Positions 34,071 through 45,245 are shown, counted from the first letter of the stretch. The stretch is DNA of 64,000 nucleotides from Ignelater luminosus (GCA_011009095.1 VTPC01008750.1:17007-81006); one strand, 5' to 3'. The notes: generated from the letters alone by a model not told the origin. Program-made: numbers and translations.

Positions 34071-35660
34071 ATGCCGAAATTTAAGGGAAGAATTAGTAAT
34101 AGAGGAAAATGGGACGAAAATAAAATGAAAGAAGCAGTTAAATGTGTAATGGAAGGCAAGTTATCAGTAAGACAAGCGGCAGACAGGTATGATGTACCAA
34201 GAAGCTCACTTCACGATCGCCTGAAAGTTTTGAAAAGTGGCAAAGAGATTGCTTACCAACCGAAGTTGGGACGATTTGAATCCACATTTTCTGGGAACTT
34301 ATCGAAACAACTCCATGAACACGTTAAAGAACTTGACAATCGTCTGATGCCATTGAGTAGGAAGGAGTTTTTGAAATTAGCATTTGATCTAGCAGAAGGT
34401 CTCAAAATTCCTCATAGATTTAAGAAAGAGAAGGGAATCGCAGGAAAAGACTTTTTTACAGTTTTAGAAAAAAATATCCGGATATTGTTTTAAGAACTCC
34501 CGAATCGACTAGCATTGCGCATGGTGTTGTGTTCGATAAATCACAAGTTGACCGTTTCTTTGATCAGCTTAATCACCTTCGAGGAAAATATAAATTCTCC
34601 CCTCGTATTTACAACGTCGATGAAACAGGGGTATCAAATGTGCATAAAAATAATAGTTATTTCGATAAAAGGGAAAAACAAGTTGGCAAATTAACATCTG
34701 CAGAAAAAGGTCGAAATGTCACTTTTGCAATGAATGTCACTGGCCATTTCATACCTCCACTTTTCATGTTTCCTCGGAAGGAAATTGATAAGAACGGTCA
34801 CTTGATAATAGGAGATCCGCCAGAAAGTATTGCTGTTCCACATTAGAGCGGGTGGATGAACGGTGACGTGTTGCAGCATTTTAAACAGCATGTTCAACCA
34901 ACAGAAACGAATCCTGTCCTCTTAATTTTGGATGGCCATGCTAGTCATAAAGAGCTGGCAGTTATAGAATATGCACGTAAATATTACATTCATATGCTGA
35001 GCACACCATCGTATACAATTCATAAGTTACAGCCGTTGGAGAGGACAGTTTTTAAACCTTTTAAGGCTGCATTTGCAACTGTAAGTTCAGCATGGATGAG
35101 ACGAAATCCTGCGGCTAGAATCACTGATTATGATATTGCTGCATTCTTGGACGAAGCCTTCAGCAGAGCAGCTAGGCTTGAAATAACAAAAAACGGGTTC
35201 AAATGCACAAGAATCTATCCTTTCAATCCTGAAATCTTTACTGACATTGATTTTTTACCATCATTGATGACAGATGTTGCGCAAGAAGTTGCTTCTAAAG
35301 AAAATATTCCCAATAAACTTCAGCAGCCCATTCTTAATCGCCAGTGTCCTCCACTAGTCCTACATTGCCTGCAACTGAAGCGGTGCATTCAACCAACACG
35401 ACAGATTTATTAAAACAGCCGTCACCACTTCCTGATGGGTCAAAGAAACGCTTAGTAACGTGGGCTCGAAAAACCTAAAAGAGCGAGATTTTAACATCTT
35501 CACCATATAGAAAAGATGTAGAGAGCAAACAGAAAAGTCAGGGCAATAAAAAGGACGAAGCGAATAAACAAAAAGGTAAAGGCGCTAAAAAGACGTTGAA
35601 CACAAAGAAAATTTATCCTTTAAAAATACAAAAAGATACAACACCGCATATCAATCTACA
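34071..35660 (+). pseudogene. Pogo/Tigger transposase, copy 2, nearly full length
   Basis: The ATG at 34071 gives a psq-type DNA-binding start: KWDENKMKEAVKCVMEGKLS, VRQAADRYDVPRSSLHDRL. A frameshift near 34480 leads to SPRIYNVDETGVSNV (first catalytic Asp) and PPLFMFPRKE. At 34844-34846 a TAG falls where the family often has Gln before SGWM, a single C-to-T change. NPVLLILDGHASH (second Asp) is intact. The third Asp, normally in LQPLDRT, is Glu here (KLQPLERTVFKPFK). DYDIAAFLDEAFSRA and FTDIDFLPS follow to 35413. A shifted tail with TSSPYRKDVESK and many Lys reaches about 35660. Two disruptions only, so relatively young. Confidence 0.8.
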
Positions 35661-36239
35661 CATGAACACAATGAGAATTTATTTTAATATGTCAGTGCAC
35701 GTCCTTTTAAAATGTTAATAACGATTGTAAATTATTTTAAAATGTAATAGATATGAATAATTAATAGTAATGATGTAAGTAAAATAACATACAAATATAA
35801 TTTAATAAATTAATATAACATATGATTCTACTTTACAGGCAAAGAATGTTAAAAATAGGAAAAATTAAGTTGTAACAACTATTGATAATTTAAACATGTT
35901 GATAACGATATCCATATATATCGAAACGTTCATGTAATAAATGTTTTAACAATTTCCTTCCCCTAATAATGAACTAATAGCAAACAGCCCAACAAAGAAA
36001 AGTAAGAATGATTATTTAGAAACTTCTGGAATAATTGATACAAATTTAATGAATGAAGAGCCATCAACTTCAAAATGTGAAAATAAAAACAAAACTTCTG
36101 AAATGGAGAATACCAACTTTACTATTTTTATCAATGGTGATTCAGAAAGCGATCATGACGGTATAGACTCTGAATCCAATGATAATGAAAAAAACCAAGT
36201 GCGATGAAACTATAAAAATGAATTTATCAAAAGATTTAG
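35661..36239. other. Spacer; possible N-terminal coding debris of the following element
   Basis: 35661-35940 is AT-rich with nothing recognisable. 35945-36205 contains an open stretch (SKNDYLETSGIID, NEEPSTSKCENKNK, NGDSESDHDGIDSESNDNE) with the acidic, Ser/Asn-rich character of the N-terminal region of insect tnp2-like proteins, ending at a TGA near 36205. It probably belongs to the element that follows. Confidence 0.4.
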
Positions 36240-37125
36240 CTAGTTAGGTAGTACAACATCGTATCTGTCATGCTTCATTGAATTCACTTTTACAAATATT
36301 AAGATTGCATGGTCATACTGAGTTACCAGTTGATGCAAGAACCCTGATGAAAATACCTAGGACCACACGTTTTCGTGTTAGTTATAGAAGTGGTGGACAA
36401 TATGCTCATTTTGGAATTGCTGCTGGTATTATTTGGTTTTTAGAAAAATGGTTTCCTGCTTACCCTAATGAAATAAAAATTAATGTTAATATTGATGGCT
36501 TGCCATTAAGCAAAAGCTCAGAAAGTCAGTTTTGGCCAATATTTGCTTCAATTGTAAACAATGATTATTATACGGAACCATGTATAGTTGGTTGTTACCA
36601 TGGCTTACAAAAGCCAGACAATGTAAATAATTTTCTGGAACTCTTTGTTGAAGCAAAACAGCTATTAAGTGAAGGAGTTACCATTACAAATAGTTTAAAA
36701 ATTCCTTTCAAAATAAATGCAATAATATGTGATGCACCAGCAAAATCATTCATAAGCTGTGTAAAAAAACCATAATGGTTATTTTGGTTGCACAAAAGGT
36801 ATTCAAGAAGGTGATTATATTGAGGATAGGGTAGTCTTTTCTAAAGTAGGTTGCAGCTTACGTATTGATGCTTCTTTTATTAACAGAAACCAACCTGAAC
36901 ATCATGTGGGTTCTTGTTGCTTAGAATTAAATATTGGAATGGTTTTCCAGATTCCAATTGATTATATGCATTTAGTTTGCTTAGGTGTGATGAAACGGCT
37001 CTTACAGTTTAGGGTAGACGGAAAGATGGGTACTAGAATGGCCCCTCCAGATATATATCTTTATCTAATAATTTGCAAACTATAAGAGAATATGTTCCGT
37101 TAGAATTTCCTCGAAAACAGGAATG
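36240..37125 (+). pseudogene. tnp2/EnSpm-like (Transposase_21-type) transposase fragment
   Basis: A 165-codon frame (36278-36775) reads LRLHGHTELPVDARTLMKIP, RVSYRSGGQYAHFGIAAGII, VNIDGLPLSKSSESQFWPIF and INAIICDAPAKSFISCVKKP. The next frame (from about 36770) continues HNGYFGCTKGIQEGDYIEDR, IDASFINRNQPEHHVGS and IPIDYMHLVCLGVMKRLL. These blocks occur in order in a large family of insect proteins that I associate with tnp2/EnSpm-type transposases; the superfamily name is less certain than the match to the insect family. After one more frameshift, LSNNLQTIREYVPLEFPRK runs straight into the THAP/P-element ORF downstream. Truncated at that junction. Confidence 0.6.
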
Positions 37126-39304
37126 TGTAACAACATTTTCATTCCCTAAGGACGATGAAAGAAAGTTGCAGTGGATTCGAGCAATTCCAAGAAAAGATTG
37201 GACTCCTTCTTCTAGTGCAGTGGTGTGTGTAAAACATTTTTGTGAGAGTGATGTAATTTATCATGATAAGTGGTTGCTTTCTGATGGTACTGTTCAACAA
37301 CTCAGTTTAAGAAATCCTAAACTGAAACCTGAGGCTGTTCCGTGTGTTTTTCCAAATCTACCATCGTATTTGTCTTCTAAGCCAAAATGTACTAGACGTG
37401 ATCCTCAAGAAAGACATGACAACATTATTAAAAAACACTCTCAGGTAGTTGAAGACTTTTTAAAAAAAGACATTATTAGTGATTTTAATGATTTAAAGAA
37501 TAATTATTGCCAACAAGTTAATATCTTCGAGTGGAATGTAAAACTACTAGATGCAGCTATTCATTTTTATGTATTGAATTGCGATGATGGTTTATCGATT
37601 GAAAATAGCATTAGTATTAAGCAAGATCTTACGGTACATGTGTATGTAAGAGGTAATTTGTTATCCGAACATGATTTAAATTGGATTTTACCTTGTGATC
37701 TAAAATTAAGTAGATGGTCACAACTTGTTAATCTGCTTGCCCATTTTAAATCATATGCTTCTAATTCAAGTAATTCTGAATTATCATACAACCTTAAGAA
37801 GGGATTAGAATATCTTATTAAAGCAGGTGAACGTGCCAAAGAAAGTGATGCTTTTGAATTTATAAAAACTTTGCAAATTATAATAGATCAGTTGCAACAG
37901 ATGGTTAGTAATAAAAGAAAATATTCAATTAACACAATTATCATGGCCTTTGTATTATATTCACAAACATCATGCTGCTATAGGTTACTCCGGGAATTCT
38001 TCATTCTTCCTCATAAACGTTACTTACAGTCCATCTCTTCTTCCTTAAATGTCTCACCCGATTTGGATAATAATAATAAAAATTATTTATTAGGGATTTC
38101 AAAACCTTTAAACAGCATTGAAAAAGTTGTTGTTCTTCAGATTGATGAGATTTATATATCTTCTCGTCTAGATTATAGAGCAAAAAACATTGTTGGGGTA
38201 GCTTCAAACAGCAATGACAATGAATTAGCAAAAACTGTGGTTACTTTTATGATATCTGGAGCATTTTCCAATGTTAAAGAAATTGTTAAATTTTCGCCAG
38301 CAAATAATATAAAAGGGGAAGATCTAGTACATGTTATTAAAGATACCATAACTTTCATTCAAAGCTGTGGTTTTGAAATTCTCTGCATAGTTACAGATAA
38401 CCACTCAATTAATAGAGTTGCTTTTAAAAACATTTCTTCTACTTATAGTTTTCCAAATCCTTCAAGTCCAGAAAAATTAATCTTTCTCATTTTCGATTTT
38501 GTTCATATATTTAAAAATATTTGGAAAAATTGGATGAATCTTAAAAATCTTCATCAAACATTCATCTATTGTGACTTCATAGAAAGTACTCCTGAAAATA
38601 CCGTGAAATATGCAAAATTTCGACACCTTAAGGATGTATATCGAGCTGAAAAAAACTTGATTGTCAAACAAGCATATAAATTAAATTATAAATCATTATA
38701 TCCAACCGTTTTAGAAAAACAAAAGGTTAATTTGGCAGACAATATATTCCATGCTTCCACAATTGCATGCTTAAATTGTAATAATAATTATAAGGAAACT
38801 GCTGAATTTCTTCAAATTATTAGAAATTGGTGGGATATTGTAAATAATAGAGATGTTATCAAGGGAGAAATAAAACGAAATGACATGTGCAAGCCTTTTA
38901 AAAGTCCATCAGATGATAGAATTGAATGGTTGAAAAAATTTGCCGATTGGCTACAACGATGGCATAATTTAACGCAGTACAATGGGTATTTAACCAAAGA
39001 AACATTTAGTGCCATGTATCAAAGCACACTAGCTTTAATATCCATTATTCAATATGTTTTTAGCCATTTTTCAGAAGTGAAATATGTTTTACCTGGAAAA
39101 TTCACTACTGAAAATCTAGAAAAACGATTTGGCATGTGTCGCTCATTAGCAGGGTGTAACTACAATGTTTCATTAGATGACATTTACGGTGCAGAAAAGA
39201 AGATTAGAATAAAAAATATTTTTAAAAAAGCTGATAGCAGTAACTTTTCCTTGAGTGACATACAAGAACAATTCCATTCTGTTGAATTACCTGATGCTCA
39301 GTAG
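37073..39304 (+). CDS. Chimeric ORF: tnp2 tail fused to THAP/P-element transposase (743 codons)
   Basis: This is the longest uninterrupted frame in the window. The first 18 or so codons (LQTIREYVPLEFPRK) belong to the upstream tnp2-like protein. From ECVTTFSFPKDDERKLQW the frame is a THAP domain, with RAIPRKDWTPSSSAVVCVKH including the C-x2-H ligands. The two N-terminal Cys ligands and the start Met are gone, and no ATG occurs in the first 270 codons or so. The rest is a P-element/THAP9 transposase: VVLQIDEIYISSRLDYRAKN, IVTDNHSINRVAFKN, DFVHIFKNIWKNWMN, FTTENLEKRFGMCRSLAGCN. It ends at TAG (39302-39304), beyond which homologous sequence continues. The catalytic region appears intact. Whether it is expressed is unknown. 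Confidence 0.8.
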   Translation: MQTIREYVPLEFPRKQECVTTFSFPKDDERKLQWIRAIPRKDWTPSSSAVVCVKHFCESDVIYHDKWLLSDGTVQQLSLRNPKLKPEAVPCVFPNLPSYLSSKPKCTRRDPQERHDNIIKKHSQVVEDFLKKDIISDFNDLKNNYCQQVNIFEWNVKLLDAAIHFYVLNCDDGLSIENSISIKQDLTVHVYVRGNLLSEHDLNWILPCDLKLSRWSQLVNLLAHFKSYASNSSNSELSYNLKKGLEYLIKAGERAKESDAFEFIKTLQIIIDQLQQMVSNKRKYSINTIIMAFVLYSQTSCCYRLLREFFILPHKRYLQSISSSLNVSPDLDNNNKNYLLGISKPLNSIEKVVVLQIDEIYISSRLDYRAKNIVGVASNSNDNELAKTVVTFMISGAFSNVKEIVKFSPANNIKGEDLVHVIKDTITFIQSCGFEILCIVTDNHSINRVAFKNISSTYSFPNPSSPEKLIFLIFDFVHIFKNIWKNWMNLKNLHQTFIYCDFIESTPENTVKYAKFRHLKDVYRAEKNLIVKQAYKLNYKSLYPTVLEKQKVNLADNIFHASTIACLNCNNNYKETAEFLQIIRNWWDIVNNRDVIKGEIKRNDMCKPFKSPSDDRIEWLKKFADWLQRWHNLTQYNGYLTKETFSAMYQSTLALISIIQYVFSHFSEVKYVLPGKFTTENLEKRFGMCRSLAGCNYNVSLDDIYGAEKKIRIKNIFKKADSSNFSLSDIQEQFHSVELPDAQ

Positions 39305-39584
39305 GATATATTAAGTATTGACCTTGCTAATGAGGAAAATGGCACACTTAATAAATTCATGGGTGTTCTGAATAATCATGATTACTTACAAACTGCAGTA
39401 ATTGATGAATCTGCACAAATCTATGTATGTGGATATGCTGCACATTCTATATCAAAGAAAATACGATGCACTGAATGCATTTCTTCTCTTTTATTAATAT
39501 CCAAAGGGACGTATATTAATAACCAGTACTTTGATTATTTGCAACGACAAGGTTTATCGATACCTTCCGAGAAATTATGTTATA

Positions 39585-40872
39585 AAGGTTGAACACGCCA
39601 AAACCTGGGCACGAATTAGAACTTACTAGTGCTAAGATAAGAGACATAGGTTGTTTTTTATTTTGACAAAACATATCTAGTAGCCATAGAAACAAAATGT
39701 GACAATTGATATTTTTTGTTGTTCATTCGTTGTTAACATGGCAAGCCGTCAACTGCAGCTACGTGAAATTATCTTGCACGAAAACACTAAAAATCTTCTA
39801 ATGAGTTACAAAGCACTAGCAAAAAAGTTAAATTATCCTCAATCAACTGCTTGTTCTGTTTTAAAAAAGTTCCGAGACCGTTTAACAGTGGAAAGAAAGC
39901 CAGGAAGCGGAGGAAAACAAGGAGTGAAGGACAAAAAGAAGAAACAACGCGTATTACAGCTTTTTGTATCCAATCCCAAGTTGTCATCGCGTGATGTGAC
40001 TAAAAAGATAAAAATGTCCCAATTGTATGTACAAAAAGTTAAGAGTAGAGCTAGTTTAAAAAGTTATAAGGCAAAAATCGCACCCGATCGTAATGCTAAA
40101 CAGAATTTAACTGCCAAAACGTAGATCGACAAAATTGCACAAACATTTTTTAACAAGATATGAATGCATGGTAATGGATGACGAAACTTATATCAAAGCA
40201 AATTCGGGGTCACGAGTTTTACACCAGCAAAAGTCGTGAAGATGCTCCAGAAGATTGTAAACTTAAAAAAAGGTCCAAGTATCCAAGAAAATACTTACTT
40301 TGGCAAGCTATTTGTAGCTGTGGAAAAAGAAGTCGGTCATTCATCACCACGGGAACAATAAACCAGGAAATTTACAAAACGGACTGCTTGCAAAAGCGGC
40401 TTCTGCCTTTTCTACAAGAGCATAAGTCATAACCATCGTTTTGGCCAGACTTAGCCAGTTGCCACTATGATAAATCAGTGAAAGAGTTGTATGAGCAAAT
40501 GGAGTTGTTGTAGTTCCCAAAGACTGCAATCCCCCCAACAGTCCTGAACTTCGACCAATCGAAGGGTATTGGTCTATAATGAAATACATCTTAAAAAAGA
40601 AAGGTGGAGAAGCAAATTCCGTGGCTGACCTACAGAAATCTTGGTCATGGGCTACAAAAAGAGTCAGCGATGAGGACGTGCAAACTCGAATGAGTCGTAT
40701 ACGACGTAAAGTACGTTCTCTGGCGTATGCTGGTAAATTAGATTAAACAAATATTGTTCACATGTAAAAGACATCATAAATAAATAAAGTATCTCTTGTT
40801 TTTGTTCAAATAATAATTTCTTTTTTTATAAAATAAAATTTTAAGCGCCCACGTTTTGGCGTGTTCAACCTT
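39585..40872 (+). mobile_element. Tc1/mariner-superfamily transposon, 1288 bp
   Basis: The left end is aaggttgaacacgccaaaac; the right end is its close inverted match (gttttggcgtgttcaacctt). Both are flanked by TA (39583-39584 and 40873-40874). Size and end structure closely parallel the element at 49958-51237 (aagactgtacacg...), so both belong to one subfamily. It interrupts the C-terminal part of the THAP/P-element gene. Confidence 0.9.
39738..40746 (+). pseudogene. Tc1-like transposase of the 1288-bp element
   Basis: The ATG at 39738 begins MASRQLQLREIILHENTKNL, with helix-turn-helix YKALAKKLNYPQSTACSVLK and a basic linker (ERKPGSGGKQGVKDKKKKQR). The first frame stops at 40124. Other frames continue with VMDDETYIKA (first catalytic Asp), RKYLLWQAICSCGKRSRSFI, FWPDLASCHYDKS (second Asp) and ELRPIEGYWSIMKYIL (Glu). 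The C-terminus MSRIRRKVRSLAYAGKLD ends at 40746. All three acidic residues can be read but three or four frameshifts separate them. The VMDDETY signature is shared with the copy at 50.1 kb. Confidence 0.8.
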
Positions 40873-40984
40873 TATATTTGTGCACATGTATAGCATTTTT
40901 GAATGCATAATCAATAACACAGAATTAGAAAGTATATTTCTAAAACTTAAAAATCAGAAAATGCTTATATGCAAACTTACTCAT

Positions 40985-43900
40985 TAGTGTCCGACCGAAA
41001 GTTCGGTTTCGGTTTCGGTCGAGTTTCGGCAAAAAAACGGGTTTCGGTTTAGTTTCGGTTTCGGCGGCAAACCTGCCGAAACTACGACCGAAACCGAAAC
41101 TGCATTCGGGAGTTCTCGCGCTGTGATCGGTAATGTTCGGCGCGTTGAATTCCATCCAAGCGACGACGATATTTTGCCGCGTCTACGTGCCTAATCATGT
41201 CGTCATGGATTCAAAGTTTCAAAGTTCATTTTAATACTTATTACCAAGGTATCCAAGTGGCAAGTACAGTTAGATACTTACCTACGTAGGTACCTAATTG
41301 TTTTTTTTTTGTAAAATTAACACACTTATAATTAAATGAGTAGGTAATTACATAGATACCTAGGATCCGTATATTAAAATTAATATTTCATTACTGTTTT
41401 TCGATTTAAAACCTTATTACCTACCCCCAAACTAAAATCGAATGCAATAAAATTTATAATAGTCAACGAATATAAATACCTACCTAAATTTAAAATGCAT
41501 TAAGTATCTACTGATTACACCTAATAGAGAATCTTTCTTTTGTTGTAGTATTCTTCAATCATCGATAATGAAAAGACAATGTCTTTAAAAAACTGCATTT
41601 GGCAATATTTTGAAAAAAGTTCAGCAGATTCATCTAAGGCTAAGTGCAAACAGTGAAATAAATTATATTCACTGGGAAGTTCCGAGCCTAGAAGGCAAAC
41701 TATTTCCGGTTTGAAGCTACATTTGTCTAAATTCCATGAAACAGAACATAAACAATATCTAAAACGTCAGTTGGAAATCGACGAGCACAAATCTAAAGCT
41801 AAATTAAAGCGATATGATTCACAAACCTCAGTAACCACCATTGACAGTGGCAGTGGTAGCAAACTGGTGCAGACCACAATCCCTAACATCGCGCAGACTC
41901 AGGCTTCAAAGTCATCAAAATGGCCAGATCAACATGAAATATCACGCAGAATTGATAAAGGTATTATGGATTTAATACTTGTCGATATGCTTCCATACTC
42001 TTTAGTAGAAAGTGAGGCATTCAAAAGACTTAATTTTACAGATCCTCATGGTCCCCAAAAGTACAATTTAAAATCAGAAAAATATTTTAGAACCACTTTA
42101 ATGCCACAAACTTATGAAAAAGTTACAAAAAAAAGTACAGGATTTGATTGCTAAATGTGAGTGGATCAGTGGAACTTGTGATATATGGACAAATCCTCCT
42201 AAAACATGCTCGCTCTTAAGTCTCACTGGCCATTTTATTATTGGACCTCAACGCCTTAAAGTTATACTAGGTGCTCAAGTACTCGAAAATGACCACACCG
42301 GATCGTACATTGAAGAAAAATTACGAGAAATGATAGACAAATGGAATATCGGTAATAAACTATTTCTACTTTTGCGTGACAATGCACAAAATATGGTCAG
42401 CGCTATGCAGGGTCAATTTGAATCTTTAGGCTGCATGTCACACACGTTACAGTTGGTAGTAAAAGATGCATTGTTTTCGGAGGAAAAACACGAACAAGTC
42501 ATTAAAACTTGCAGACATATTGTAGGGCACTTCAAACTAAGCCAGCAGGCTTCTAGAAAATTGACTGAATGTCAAATTCAATGCGGATTACCAGTACACT
42601 CATTAATTCAGGATATTGAAGTTAGATGGAACAGTACTTACAACATGTTAGCAAGATTGTTTGCACAAAAAACTGCCATAAATTTATACAGCTTGGAATA
42701 TGGCCATATTGACGTTCTTTCGCCTTCGGACTGGGAAATTATAAAGAATCTTACTGAGGTACTAAAGGTTTTTTATGAAGCTACACTTGATCTGTCATAT
42801 GATAACGCATGCATATCCCTTGCAATTCATTTGATATCACTGTTAAATAGAAAGCTGCAAACTAGGGACGAAAATGAAAGCGAAATAATGAGAAACATGA
42901 AAACACGGTTGCATGAATCAATGAATCGACGATTTGCATACGTCAAAGGACATCCTGCTCTAATAACTTCAACATTACTGGATCCAAGATTTAAAAGTAC
43001 ATATCTGAATTCTGATGAAGTTGACATTGCCACTTTGGAAATAGAAAACCATTTGAAGATGTGCACGGACGACGTTAGCGATACAATAAGTGAAAACTGT
43101 CATTCTGGAGATCCACAGCCATCTTGTTCATCTAGAATAGCGTCTTCAGAAAAAGGAGAAGGGCTTTGGGACGCCCATGATAAATCTATTTGTCACTTAA
43201 TAGAAAACTCAAAAGGTGTGGAGAACAGTGATTGTTTATTACAAATTAAGCAAACTATTCAAGCATACTTGTCAGAGCCTAGGCTACAGAGAAGTGCAGA
43301 TATTTATTCTTACTGGGATTGTAATCCGTTTCTGTCTTTGAGAAAGGTGGCACTCAAATTCTTGTCAGCTCCACCGACGAGTGTTTCCAGTGAACAATTA
43401 TTTAGTGCTGCTGGACAAATTTATTCAGACAGAAGGAGCAATCTGCGAGGCGAAAATGTTGATAAACTATTGTTTCTTACCTATAATATAAGATTGTTTA
43501 ATTATGAATACTAATAAGAAATAACGATTACAGATACCTACTTGAAATTATTGGTATCTAGTCGTTGCCTTTTTGCATTCTTATGATTACGAATTACGAT
43601 TAGTTTATAATTTAGTCGTTTAACTTTTGTTTCTTTTTTATATTATTGTTTTTTTCTGAAGTGTCATACAAAATGACGAATTAAGTTTAAAAGAAGTTAA
43701 TTTGTTCTTAAGATAAAAGTTATTTATTTTGTTTTGTTTATTACTTAAATATTAAGTACCTATACCTATTGTGATATTAGGTAACAACTTAAATAAGTAA
43801 TTTTATGTTTAATATTTAAAAAAACCATGACTAATATTCAAAAGAAGAATCTACCTACCCAAATAAACACCTCACCTATTTTAAGTATTTTTGAGGCGCA

Positions 43901-44151
43901 ATTAATATTTTTTTCTTAAATGAGGGGTTGTTATGCTGATTATCAATAAGTGAAAATGTCGAAGACTGCGTAGCTATGTGATTTAAAGATAAAAAATATA
44001 AAAAAAGACTGACTGATTATAATAACGTTTTCTTTATTTTTCCCTCAAAACATGATCCTTGTAAGGAAGTTTCGGTTTCGGTTTCGGCCGAAACTGAGAC
44101 CGTTGCCGAAATTCGGTTTCGGTCGTAAAAACCAGTTTCGGTCGGACACTA
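40985..44151 (+). mobile_element. Complete hAT transposon, 3167 bp, with TTACTCAT target duplication
   Basis: The 8-bp duplication ttactcat flanks the element exactly (40977-40984 and 44152-44159). Ends are tagtgtccgaccgaaagttc on the left and ggtcggacacta on the right. Both subterminal regions (about 40990-41105 and 44069-44146) are packed with tttcgg words in both orientations, at least ten on the left, likely transposase-binding sites. It carries one transposase gene and interrupts the last coding part of the THAP/P-element gene, which reads on after 44160. Termini and duplication are perfect, so it is probably recent. Confidence 0.93.
41579..43514 (+). pseudogene. hAT transposase (BED finger, ZBED4/6-like), two lesions
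   Basis: The ATG at 41579 reads MSLKNCIWQYFEKSSADSSK, a BED-type finger with AKCKQC. The second Cys codon is TGA (41654-41656), a one-base change from TGC/TGT. The finger's LKLHLSKFHETEH is intact. The frame runs to TYEKVTKK, where an extra base in an A8 run (about 42126) shifts it. The following 466-codon ORF (42114-43514) contains LIAKCEWISGTCDIWT, LLRDNAQNMVSAM (catalytic Asp), VRWNSTYNML and the C-terminal dimerisation motif SAPPTSVSSEQLFSAAG. Length, about 640 codons, is normal. Only the stop and one frameshift separate it from an intact gene. Confidence 0.88.
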
Positions 44152-44381
44152 TTACTCATACAAGTATTCAAGAGGATTATTATTATCATAAATTTCTAAA
44201 TAGTTGTAAAACTTGTGGAAAGGATAAAAAAGTAATTTTAAACAATATTTGTTCTGTTTTTTCAAACATTATATTAAATAATTTTGTTAAAATTAGAAAT
44301 AATGAAACAAAGGTTCAGAAATATAATTCGGACAAAAGCTGCCAAAAGAAACGAAAATTCGATACTTTTAAGACAAACTAA

Positions 44382-44628
44382 TGTAATAATAGTAATTGTT
44401 GTCAGATACTCAGTTAATAGTTTCTTTATTCGTACATTTAATTTAATCTAATTATAAAACATCTGTGAATGCAAAGCATAACCACAACGAACTCCTGTTC
44501 AGTTCCTGCAAGTAGTGTGCAATGTATGTAGTTTGTATTTGTAATACGTTATGTATTTACGTTAATATGATAAATATATGTATACGTTTAACAGTGAGTA
44601 GATTTTTTCTAACATTTAAATTATGTAA
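44382..44628. other. No recognisable gene
   Basis: Short AT-rich gap between the end of the P-element gene and an errantivirus-like relic. The P-element 3' terminus should lie here but I could not identify its terminal repeat. Confidence 0.4.
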
Positions 44629-44679
44629 GTGGTTATAAATAAGAGAAGCACTTTATTTGTTATTTTGGTATTATTATTG

Positions 44680-45245
44680 TACATAAAAAGCACGTCGGCG
44701 TCAATAACTTTCATCTTTCAAGTCGGACCACCACTTCCAATAGAAGCAATGTTGCCAAATCTCTCAGCATGGCTTGTAAATTATAGAAGGCTGTGGTTAA
44801 ATATCCTTTGATAGTTTTGGCGTACAATGACGCAATCCATTTTAGCACCAATTTCAAACCTCAAAACTTAATTTTTCGACACATTCAGAGTAATTTAGAA
44901 CTGTTTGAACGAACACCTTTAGTCGAACTAAAAACATCTTACATCGAGAATCAAAAACAAATTATGTCCAAATTATATACCGATATTAAAACAAAAGAAG
45001 TTCAAAGAAAATCACAACTTATCGAAAAATTCAAGTCAAAAATAAAACACCCTCAAACTACCACGGTACAAACCACAAAAGGTTACGAACATTTAAAACT
45101 TAGAACAAGCATAAAACAAAAGTTTAAACCGGTCAACTTGGTTTCAGATCAAGGCCAAATCGTGCTTGCCGACACCGGGAAAAAGATACACAAATCAAAT
45201 TTGAAGATTAGAAAATATCAAGAAAATCAAAATGAAAATTCTTAA
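44680..45245 (+). pseudogene. Errantivirus-like Ty3/gypsy integrase C-terminal relic
   Basis: VKYPLIVLAYNDAIHFSTNF (44793 onward) corresponds to the end of the integrase core of gypsy-type (errantivirus) elements. It is followed by a Lys-rich C-terminal region, and the GKKIHKSNLKIRKYQ ending is characteristic. The frame stops at 45245. The catalytic core upstream is degraded, and gag, protease and RT are absent. Position and the overlapping downstream reading frame identify it as the 3' end of a pol gene. Non-functional. Confidence 0.65.

Larger units (their letters stand above)
39305..44381 (+). pseudogene. 3' end of the THAP/P-element gene, split by two insertions
   Basis: Past the TAG the P-element C-terminus continues in three pieces. 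39305-39584 includes VCGYAAHSISKKIRCTECIS and IPSEKLCY. 40873-40984 contains YICAHV, then after a small indel FECIINNTELESIFLKLKNQ. 44160-44381 reads TSIQEDYYYHKFLNSCKTCG and NICSVFSNIILNNFVKIRN and ends at 44381. The gaps are filled exactly by a Tc1-like element (39585-40872, TA duplication) and a hAT element (40985-44151, 8-bp duplication). Cys pairs (CTEC, CYIC, CKTC) recur as in the Cys-rich tails of P/THAP9 proteins. With its 5' fusion this was once a gene of roughly 900 codons. Confidence 0.75.

Noticed and set aside
40990..41105. TTTCGG-rich array considered as a satellite or CRISPR-like repeat
   Set aside because: It lies at the exact inside edge of a hAT terminus and is mirrored at the other end, so it is subterminal repeat sequence with no regular spacers.
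44052..44381. 109-codon ORF beginning with alternating Arg/Phe/Pro
   Set aside because: Its first third is the translated hAT right terminus (TTTCGG repeats). Only the part after 44160 is real P-element coding sequence.
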